Below are positions 7,801 to 11,161 of a stretch of DNA of 11,161 nucleotides, piece by piece. The notes under the pieces were generated by a model. It was not told the origin of the DNA. It saw only the letters and a program-made list of their open reading frames with translations, and ran no database searches. The stretch is from positions 26,081 through 37,241 of the forward strand of contig DHOD01000070.1 in assembly GCA_002407725.1 (NCBI GenBank), given 5' to 3'. The position numbers were made by a program, and so were the translations under genes. The DNA is from Christensenella sp. UBA5399 (GTDB lineage Bacteria > Bacillota > Clostridia > Christensenellales > Christensenellaceae). Each line of letters opens with the position of its first letter. Position 1 is the first letter of the stretch.

Positions 7801-8065
7801 GGGTGATGGCGGCCATATCCACCTGGTCGGCGTCAACGATGCCGTCCTCCAGGCTGTTGCCGCTGCCGGTGTAGGTGGTCAGGTAGTTTTGCGCAGTGAG
7901 AAAAACCGTGCGCGCATAGTTGTTCAGTTGCTCCATTTTGGCATTCTTAAGATAGCCCACAAAATTGGGGATTGCAATCGCAAGTATGATGCCGATGACC
8001 GCAATCACGATAATCAGCTCGGTCAGCGTAAAACCTTTTTTCCGCCTATCTTTGAAAAAAGACAA
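1853..8065 (-). CDS. Giant modular type IV pilin with three GLUG beta-helix modules (putative tip adhesin)
   Basis: This 2070-residue protein starts like a normal major-type prepilin: leader to Gly11, then FTLTELIIVIAVIG (Glu16 = Glu+5), with the long N-terminal helix to about residue 65. An Asp-rich domain of unknown fold follows (about 66-340). Three modules come next, each with a cap and GLUG repeats (GGIAGxN-type): caps at about 360, 1061 and 1706, repeats at 485-830 (9 units), 1167-1620 (9 units) and 1809-1925 (4 units). Several units end in CYNxG. A non-repeat insert lies at about 1265-1395. The end (1977-2070) is Pro/Thr/Glu-rich, without LPXTG or a membrane anchor. GLUG repeats are known from large secreted or surface proteins and are expected to fold as a beta-helix. 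Typical pilins have 130-200 residues. The start is TTG: an in-frame TGA lies two codons upstream and GGAGG is 7 nt away. The gene opens the operon. The pilin identity is firm; the adhesin role is inferred. Confidence 0.93.
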   Translation of the reverse strand: MSFFKDRRKKGFTLTELIIVIAVIGIILAIAIPNFVGYLKNAKMEQLNNYARTVFLTAQNYLTTYTGSGNSLEDGIVDADQVDMAAITPPQTDDPENTDKIYYLKVDKSDPNRQDSPLYALLSNYITDVDIMDKSILIEHNISTAVMRSAFVSDSDTIAWGDVADRTKDTLWDREIGYYGVDYSGFTPAPDDFIDPTLMLVNGDRLLYAQCYVDENYLDYEYVLDIFMADDAASSAGTASFIPSVLDPTATSAVRALALLADGAASYAVYEDTVSDQPGMRKYIIILDSFSAYNAYNDTNAAHNLSISAQFPGVENGFINVTLKATENGEQIGTEAFSEKPRHAYFAENPENESDVSGDTTYIRDARHLNNIRYLSSTTGATFQQIYNTADADGNIVMQTHDGKGITIAPLGAFSGTYDAGNTTPDDYDGDNYKITNLQVSVTPDVSSKKIGLFTSVTANGAVRNVDIQAHVTTGAVDANGVDMGVVAGTNTGKINNVNIISIGSNTSLVSSNGVSQAAINSGGLTGVNLGVVQDCTSDADVIAAGTHFNTISLGGIAGVNDGVSNVTNNSVITIESCNAKGEVRLESSWTQTNSAAGGITGSNYATVKGSLSGVFPENDGESTTNTTNIGYAINNDSVVASKGGSAAAIGGVAGKNFGTLTDNVNIARVENGSTASFAGGIAGIGTKVFSYDRSSITRCYNAGTVHATGSGSSAGGIVGFNGFSSHTTPVTYCYNTGRVNLTTDMVIESSGALRDSAILPLANGFVGGIAGQNGSGSTIQNVYAINHIGFKYNLASVSGTLAGGIIGKDASAADAQVSNSSFVAGNGGVIEPMGETLYPLRDSIHTLYGDSNNPANSAAAVRDALLGYHTGAPWTADGSPYAAARFWYEYSYINDANSQHQTPWERITPTLPKYIIRIDNDELLTVRWTNPREGDDGPVTLQITPLDGSSAAETVTVPSMAAIEANAIADNIFDPAKYLTSDSGVRYPYYFDTTTGEYVLVLDWLDIETGDMENTTTFNRDHATGAVRPAANIQASLTYQNPVEAYESNIEHSMYDSADLHVNTARHIYNIRYNLAGGFTQVANALFANPDDVTMRDFRGNSITIKPAGMLTGTYNGAGMKGITNLNVQSALGDSGMFSQIGPAASVSNITFTNANISGVNGTAAGVVAGTNAGSIVNVTVQSGSISASMNVGGIVGGNAGTVDTAIVKNGVVITETNQNIIPAQPRSMGGVAGLNPGAAQQDIRAYTPITPAANYINSYNGNIQSGTLTYAADGIPTAMTNGATVYITFDDLQLLQLQASSGSDAYRNLPVRIRDASGTKTYPIYNGNTALTLNTLTGGGINAQSMYFIAFTYNAATSRFEYVGTTTELGFIDSPYYGSIKNSVNEASLTGPGGATDGATVYARRLGGIAGTNGGLVERCYSGTITPGLNMTLTQTIHNATQYVPGKAQYIGGVTGLNAGSITTSMNVAQITSDVPGISIGGIAGENTARIEECYNSGTIISTGEIHISNKNGTGCNVGGITGVNADTVLSCYNTGRINALSTSTTPFIEPIELIHSNISGVAGKNGSNTTLKYCYNIGYTGTTRSNGSGSVGGVIGDNTGAGQDVDYLYNLKTNNTVRGLMNPGVIGTGNMSVPNGSLDKDKLQEKQTELNSGGQFSIDVNGSDDNIYKYVYSYLNAAPQACAWEDITIVPAGALGLGTAQSPYLIAEAGDLYVLDMLDGPGVYFSQTADLDMSGFAWSPVEHFEGNYNGNGHKIMNLAAGTSYSGTAAYTGLMASTAPGSTVSSIVFEGVLLEAQATPATTAYAGVVAGVNNGAIEFCEVRSGMVVTTADAASAQYTGGIAGENNGTVLFCSNSAAVAASGGSTASAGGIAGAHNGNIENSYVAGVVSLQNAGEGSGVGSIAGSGGGAITGCVYISGMGMAQVQAAEATMDQLSGANLDTAVLHILNNSVHGPAWVFDWESGFPFPVINRATAIPVPQVEVGTPAPGTPAPVDPVPAEPVPADPAPVETPVPTETPVPAETPTPEATQAPTEEQPTPTPQQTPDALLPGNDDQDIGPEIDDGGGEP
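1856..2137 (-). repeat. Pro/Thr/Glu-rich C-terminal tail of the giant pilin
   Basis: Residues about 1977-2070 consist of short imperfect repeats such as PVPTETPVPAETP and PVDPVPAEPVPADP. Bases about 1985-2050 show the matching imperfect DNA repetition (ggtacaggcgtttcagt-like units). The tail ends in an acidic segment (DDQDIGPEIDDGGGEP). Such stretches in surface proteins are usually extended, wall-spanning or glycosylated. No LPXTG motif and no C-terminal hydrophobic helix are present. Confidence 0.8.
2291..2641 (-). repeat. GLUG module 3 of the giant pilin (4 units)
   Basis: The four units are GVVAGVN, GGIAGEN, GGIAGAH and GSIAGSG, at about residues 1809-1910. The first has the same GVVAG form that opens modules 1 and 2. 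The module is shorter than the other two and leads into a WVFDWESGFPFPVI segment, like the closing region of other GLUG proteins, before the proline-rich tail. Confidence 0.8.
3206..4567 (-). repeat. GLUG module 2 of the giant pilin (9 units with an insert)
   Basis: Nine units lie at residues 1167-1620, opening with GVVAGTN and closing with GGVIGDN. The order of unit types follows module 1: NVAQI, CYNSGTI, CYNTGRIN and GKNGSNT appear in the same sequence as NIARV, CYNAGTV, CYNTGRVN and GQNGSGS there. Between the third (GGVAGLN, 1231) and fourth (GGIAGTN, 1409) units there are about 130 extra residues not found in module 1. Confidence 0.82.
5576..6613 (-). repeat. GLUG module 1 of the giant pilin (9 units)
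   Basis: Nine units lie at residues 485-830: GVVAGTN, GGLTGVN, GGIAGVN, GGITGSN, GGVAGKN, GGIAGIG, GGIVGFN, GGIAGQN and GGIIGKD, spaced about 30-55 residues apart. Several are followed by a C-x-x-x-G or CYNxG turn. The module is preceded by a cap (ITNLQV, then GLFTSV) whose counterparts precede modules 2 and 3. Confidence 0.82.
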
Positions 8066-8072
8066 TGGTCAT

Positions 8073-8077
8073 CCTCC
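8073..8077 (-). promoter_or_regulatory. Ribosome binding site that fixes the TTG start of the giant pilin
   Basis: On the minus strand GGAGG lies 7 nt before TTG, ideal spacing. An ATG touches the GGAGG directly (8072-8070), but it is in another frame, has no spacing, and opens only an 8-codon frame. In the pilin frame a TGA stands two codons before TTG, so no longer start is possible. Confidence 0.8.
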
Positions 8078-8102
8078 GGCAAAGTCGCACAAAAGCTTTA
8101 AA

Positions 8103-8148
8103 ACGCACACTTTTACATCATAATAGTACCATTTTATATAGTGTGCGT
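8103..8148. promoter_or_regulatory. Inverted repeat flanking the leftward promoter (candidate operator)
   Basis: A perfect 8-bp pair, acgcacac (8103-8110) and gtgtgcgt (8141-8148), is separated by 30 bp. One arm overlaps the -35 box and the other falls just downstream of the predicted start point. Further out, caaaag (8090-8095) and cttttg (8152-8157) extend the symmetry imperfectly. The position suits a repressor that bridges or blocks the promoter. The regulator is unknown. Confidence 0.4.
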
Positions 8149-8151
8149 CAA
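8123..8151 (-). promoter_or_regulatory. Promoter of the leftward pilin operon
   Basis: On the minus strand TTGACG (8151-8146) is followed after exactly 17 nt by TACTAT (8128-8123), with TGG just before it, giving an extended -10 (TGnTACTAT). Transcription would begin near 8116, leaving a leader of about 50 nt before the TTG start. This is a good sigma-A-type match; it is predicted from sequence only. Confidence 0.6.
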
Positions 8152-8205
8152 CTTTTGGAATATTTTTGTACTGATTATAATACCAGTGTTATATTATAAC
8201 CTGTT

Positions 8206-8222
8206 TGGTACATTTCATACCA
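8206..8222. promoter_or_regulatory. TGGTA-N7-TACCA palindrome midway between the two promoters
   Basis: TGGTA (8206-8210) and TACCA (8218-8222) form an inverted repeat with a 7-bp spacer, centred at 8214. The predicted start points are near 8116 and 8315, so the site lies about 100 bp from each. A shared activator or repressor site is a reasonable inference; no regulator gene is in the window. Confidence 0.35.
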
Positions 8223-8280
8223 TTATATCGTCATTTACGCGGTAATATTTATTTTTTCAGCCAAAATCGTGGCAAAATAT

Positions 8281-8308
8281 TTGATTTACACTTATTTTGT
8301 GGTATTAT
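8281..8308 (+). promoter_or_regulatory. Promoter of the rightward pil operon
   Basis: TTGATT (8281-8286) is followed after 16 nt by TATTAT (8303-8308), with TGG directly before it (extended -10). The start point would be near 8315, giving a leader of about 57 nt. A perfect TATAAT at 8332-8337 is an alternative -10, but it has only a poor -35 (ttaccg, 8310-8315). Confidence 0.5.
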
Positions 8309-8371
8309 GTTACCGAAGTTTATAGCATGTTTATAATAAAATGTGACTTATTCTCAGGTGAGGGCAATTGA

Positions 8372-9568
8372 ATGAGCAATTTTAAATATACCGCGCGCGA
8401 TGTGCAGGGGAAGGTTGTGAAAGGCGAACTTGCCGCGAACGACGTTTCCGGTTTTTATGTTGCGCTCCGGGAGATGAACCTCTATGCCCTGGAATACACC
8501 GAGACGCAGGAACGTGCGGTGCGGCGTAAGCGCCTGCACAAAATGAAGATTAAAGAGCTGATTGTGTTTTGCCGGAAGATGGGCACAATGATGGGCGCGG
8601 GGCTCAGCATGACAGGGGCGTTTGACGTGCTGTACCGCACGGCGGAGACGCCCGAGCTCAAGGAGCTGTACCTGTCGGTTTATGAAAGTATCCAGAGGGG
8701 GATGCCGCTTTCGCAGGCGATGCGCGCCGAAGGCGATTCGTTTCCTCCTTTTTTGATGAATATGGTCGAATCGGGCGAGACCAGCGGTAATCTGGATTCT
8801 ATACTGACAACGCTTGCCGGCCATTATGAAAATGAAAACAAACTGCTGCACAAAATAAAATCGGCGACGATCTACCCGATGATACTGCTGTTTGTATCGG
8901 TTGCGGTGGTGATTATACTGTTCACGTTTGTGCTGCCGGAGATGCTCCAGATGTTTGGCAACCAGGAGCTGCCCCCCATCACCCGGTTTGTGATGGGTGT
9001 GAGCAACTTTATGACGGAAAACTGGGTGGGTATTGTGCTGGTGATACTGGCAGTGGTGTGCGTGCTGCTCAACGTCAGGCACATACGGCCGCTCAAGTAC
9101 TTCTTCGATTATATGAAGCTGAAATTTCCCGGTGTCAGCAAAATGAACAGGGTGGTGTATGCGTCGCGTTTTGCGCGATCAATGTCCATACTGTACGCAA
9201 GCGGCATACCGATGCTTTCATCGCTGCGGCTTTCCGCCAATATACTGGACAACCTGTACGTGGATAAGCTTTTTGTAGGTCTGTTGCAGGACGTCAGCAT
9301 GGGGGAATCATTGTCCACGGCGATCGAGCGTATCAATGTTTTTGACAACCTGCTGCCGTCCATGATCCATATTGGCGAGGAATCGGGCAGCCTGGACGCG
9401 ATCCTTGCGGATATATCGGATTATTACGACACGGAATCGACCAACAGCATTACCAGGATGATTTCCATACTGGAGCCTGTTATGCTGGTGGTGCTGGCGG
9501 TTATCATCGCGATTGTGCTGATCGCGGTCATGATGCCCATTTACGGGATGTACTCGGGCGTACTTTAA
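8372..9568 (+). CDS. pilC: PilC/GspF-family inner membrane assembly platform protein
   Basis: This 398-residue protein has the full PilC/GspF layout. An N-terminal segment (1-45, FKYTARDVQGKVVKGEL) is typical of the family. It is followed by two homologous GspF domains, each with an acidic GExSGxLD signature: GETSGNLD at 135-142 and GEESGSLD at 335-342. Membrane segments are seen at about 168-190, 218-236 and 367-392. The length is normal (about 400). PilC sits in the cytoplasmic membrane, contacts the motor ATPase and is thought to feed pilins into the growing filament. The ATG is preceded by GTGAGGG about 7 nt upstream. It is the first gene of the rightward operon, 11 bp before the PilM-like gene. 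In many clusters the motor ATPase gene lies directly before pilC; here a promoter region does. Confidence 0.95.
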   Translation: MSNFKYTARDVQGKVVKGELAANDVSGFYVALREMNLYALEYTETQERAVRRKRLHKMKIKELIVFCRKMGTMMGAGLSMTGAFDVLYRTAETPELKELYLSVYESIQRGMPLSQAMRAEGDSFPPFLMNMVESGETSGNLDSILTTLAGHYENENKLLHKIKSATIYPMILLFVSVAVVIILFTFVLPEMLQMFGNQELPPITRFVMGVSNFMTENWVGIVLVILAVVCVLLNVRHIRPLKYFFDYMKLKFPGVSKMNRVVYASRFARSMSILYASGIPMLSSLRLSANILDNLYVDKLFVGLLQDVSMGESLSTAIERINVFDNLLPSMIHIGEESGSLDAILADISDYYDTESTNSITRMISILEPVMLVVLAVIIAIVLIAVMMPIYGMYSGVL

Positions 9569-9579
9569 GGGGTGCTTAA

Positions 9580-10494
9580 ATGATAGGAATCGACATCACA
9601 AATACAATGATCCATGCGGTCAGCGGCAAGGCCTCGGATGGTGGGATTGCCATACAGGCGTATGCCAGCGTACCGTTGCCCGTTTTTATTAAATCGGATG
9701 GCAGCTCGGACAAGCAGGCGGTCGCGGACGCGATCAGGCAGGTGCTGACGCCGGAATTCAAGGGGCCGCAGGTGACGGTGCTCTTTTCCGAGAGCGAAGT
9801 GGTATCGCACCAATATGAGTTTCCATATGAAAAAAACCCTGTGGCAATGTACAATATTGTGCGCAGCGGCGTTTCGCAGACGTTGGATGCAGAGCATTAT
9901 GTCATGGATTACGCGGTGCTGGATGTGTTGGAGAAGGACGGCGGCAAATTCTGCACGGTACAGGTGTACCTGGCGCGCAGGCAGATGGTGGACTTTGCTT
10001 CGCAGGTTATCAGCATGGCGGGCCGCAAACCGTACAGCTTTCAGGTGGCGGAAAACGCGCTCTACAACATGCACTGCATGGCGAACGGGTTGCATGGCAA
10101 AGATTTGATTTTGGCGAGCCTGGGGAGCGCGCGGGTGAACATAACGCTGTTTACGGGCAGGGCAAGTGTGGTGATGCGCTGTGCGGGCGTTATGGCGGAG
10201 GCGGAGGCGTTCAGCGCGGTCAAAAACGGACTGTTCCAGAATACGCAGGTCGGGGAAGTGGCCGGCGAACAGATATCCAAAATGATCCAGTACAAGACAA
10301 TCAAGGAGCCGGGCCGCAAGGTGGAGAACATTTATATTTTTGGCGATTACGCGTCGCCCGATATGGCGGCGGCAATTAGCCAGCCGCTGGGGGAGAGGGC
10401 CATGGTGCTGCCCATCCCGGGCAATATTACGGCGCCGGCAGGTTTTAAATTTGAGAAGTACGCGCACGCGGTCGGCGCGCTTATAGAGAAATGA
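9580..10494 (+). CDS. pilM: PilM-like actin-fold protein with weak nucleotide motifs
   Basis: This protein has 304 residues, shorter than usual PilM (about 350). PilM is a cytoplasmic actin-like protein that binds the N-terminal tail of PilN and links the motor side to the PilNO complex. Visible family features are MIGIDITNTMIHAV (phosphate-1 region, 1-14), VTVLFSESEVVSHQYEFP (65-82, compare the LPxSEV region of PilM) and VYLARRQMVDFASQVISMAG (129-148) leading to ENAL (158-161). The key nucleotide motifs are altered: the second phosphate motif, usually D-I-G, reads S180-L-G, and the expected Gly-Gly near the adenosine site reads G255-D256. It may therefore bind ATP poorly or only serve as a scaffold. 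The Shine-Dalgarno AAGGGGTG overlaps the pilC stop, and its own stop overlaps the next start (ATGA). Assignment rests on motifs and order. Confidence 0.85.
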   Translation: MIGIDITNTMIHAVSGKASDGGIAIQAYASVPLPVFIKSDGSSDKQAVADAIRQVLTPEFKGPQVTVLFSESEVVSHQYEFPYEKNPVAMYNIVRSGVSQTLDAEHYVMDYAVLDVLEKDGGKFCTVQVYLARRQMVDFASQVISMAGRKPYSFQVAENALYNMHCMANGLHGKDLILASLGSARVNITLFTGRASVVMRCAGVMAEAEAFSAVKNGLFQNTQVGEVAGEQISKMIQYKTIKEPGRKVENIYIFGDYASPDMAAAISQPLGERAMVLPIPGNITAPAGFKFEKYAHAVGALIEK

Positions 10495-11075
10495 GTGACG
10501 GGAAATTGAAAACGACAGTTAACATGTTTAAAACACAAAAGCCGCCCACGCCAAAGGTGAAGGTGTCGGGGAAATCGCTGGCAATGCCGCTCATTGTTGT
10601 GGCTGCCGCGGTGCTTGTGTTTGGCGGGTACGGGTTGGTGTTGATGCAGGGGTCCTCATTGGACGCGCAAGTGGCGACCCAGCAGGCAATCAGCATAGGG
10701 AGCATAGATGTGACCGGCGAAGGCCAGGATTTGCAGCAGCAGGTGGAAGAATACCAGTGGTACGATACGCAGGCTGCGGCGGCGCAGGCTGTGCTAGGAT
10801 CTGTGGTGGAGTTTGACAGCGGCATTTATGCGTCGATCGATTCGGTCCGGCCGGGCAATGTGACAATAGAGGATTTGGCGGTTACCGACGAATCGGTGAT
10901 GATCAACTGTGTGACGACAAGCAACGCGCCGCCTGCGGATTTCGCGGAGGCGCTGGATACCATGGGGATATTCAGTAGCGTTGGCTACAGCGGGTTCAGG
11001 GACGCGGGCGAGGGGCGGTATGAATTTTCCCTTACATGCGTGCTGCCCACACCGTTTGGGGGTGAGGCGCAATGA
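10491..11075 (+). CDS. pilN: PilN-like bitopic membrane protein
   Basis: This 194-residue protein has a short cytoplasmic tail, one transmembrane helix (about 31-52), a helical stretch (about 55-108, Gln/Ala-rich, coiled-coil-like) and a small alpha/beta domain to the end. The tail contains TVNMFKTQ (9-16), which resembles the I-N-L/F motif by which PilN docks on PilM. The region PGNVTIEDLAVTDESVMI (121-138), followed by a helix (149-159) and a GYSGFR turn, is like the ferredoxin-like fold of PilN. In the family PilN pairs with PilO to form the periplasmic (here wall-side) ring of the alignment complex. Both ends overlap neighbours by 4 nt (ATGA), indicating tight coupling. The divergent sequence makes the name likely rather than certain. 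Confidence 0.8.
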   Translation: MSDGKLKTTVNMFKTQKPPTPKVKVSGKSLAMPLIVVAAAVLVFGGYGLVLMQGSSLDAQVATQQAISIGSIDVTGEGQDLQQQVEEYQWYDTQAAAAQAVLGSVVEFDSGIYASIDSVRPGNVTIEDLAVTDESVMINCVTTSNAPPADFAEALDTMGIFSSVGYSGFRDAGEGRYEFSLTCVLPTPFGGEAQ

Positions 11076-11161
11076 AGCTGCAGGCGAGAGAAAAGATATT
11101 GTTGTTTATATTGATACTGGTCGCGCTGGTGGTGATCCCGCTGATGTTTTTGATTATGCCC
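11072..11161 (+). CDS. pilO: PilO-like protein, N-terminal fragment (cut by the window end)
   Basis: The ATG overlaps the stop of the PilN-like gene (ATGA), and 30 codons are visible before the window ends. They read MKLQAREKILLFI and then a hydrophobic segment to MFLIMP. The xREKxLL start followed by one membrane helix is typical of PilO, the partner of PilN, and the position right after pilN fits. Only the membrane part is visible, so a PilN-type or other bitopic protein cannot be excluded. Confidence 0.65.
   Translation, partial: MKLQAREKILLFILILVALVVIPLMFLIMP

Larger units (their letters stand above)
8066..8371. promoter_or_regulatory. Divergent intergenic control region
   Basis: This 306-bp AT-rich gap carries no gene. 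It separates the leftward pilin operon from the rightward assembly operon and must hold both promoters. The motif TGGTA occurs five times, twice on the plus strand (8206, 8300) and three times on the minus strand (ending at 8127, 8181 and 8218). Two copies form part of the two predicted -10 regions. An 8-bp inverted repeat and a 5-bp palindrome also lie here and are listed separately. Confidence 0.75.

Noticed and set aside
8153..8181. TATAAT at 8176-8181 considered as a third promoter on the plus strand
   Set aside because: No acceptable -35 at 16-18 nt upstream, and it is far from the rightward gene; the region is generally AT-rich.
8354..9082. Minus-strand open frame of 242 codons opposite pilC
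   Set aside because: His/Arg-rich shadow frame; the plus-strand PilC is unmistakable.
9565..10467. Minus-strand open frame of 300 codons opposite the PilM-like gene
   Set aside because: Arg/His-rich antisense frame covering nearly the whole gene; no family features.

Overview
The window holds a divergent type IV pilus (T4P) or type II secretion-like locus. The likely host is a Gram-positive gut-type clostridium of moderate GC. The evidence for the host is the strong GGAGG-type ribosome sites, the G|ETxxE prepilin form, and an intergenic hairpin repeat of a kind I associate with gut Clostridia. No taxonomic marker gene is present, so this assignment is an inference.

Layout. Bases 1-250 hold a densely nested inverted-repeat element without a gene. 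A GC-rich hairpin terminator (326-352) follows. From 8065 leftward to 361, four minus-strand genes run as one tight operon. The first is a giant 2070-residue protein with a standard prepilin N-terminus, three GLUG-repeat (predicted beta-helix) modules and a Pro/Thr/Glu-rich tail. It is followed by three small prepilin-like proteins resembling PilX/GspK, PilV/GspI and PilW/GspJ. The first two junctions overlap by 4 and 8 nt; the last has a 31-nt gap. A 306-bp AT-rich divergent promoter region (8066-8371) separates this operon from a plus-strand operon encoding PilC/GspF-like, PilM-like, PilN-like and the first 30 codons of a PilO-like protein. Those genes are 11 bp apart or overlap by 4 nt (ATGA).

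How it may work. The rightward operon encodes the membrane platform (PilC) and the alignment complex (PilM-N-O). The leftward operon encodes the subunits assembled on it. The three small prepilins match the classes that form the tip or initiation complex in known T4P and type II systems, and the PilX-like one lacks Glu+5, as GspK does. The simplest model is a filament whose tip displays a very large beta-helical adhesin fused directly to a pilin. Motor ATPases, prepilin peptidase and an ordinary small major pilin are not in the window.

The most interesting content is the giant modular pilin and its internal duplication (9 + 9 + 4 GLUG units). Next is the shared regulatory region, where both predicted promoters use a TGGTAYTAT extended -10 and a TGGTA-N7-TACCA palindrome lies almost midway between them.
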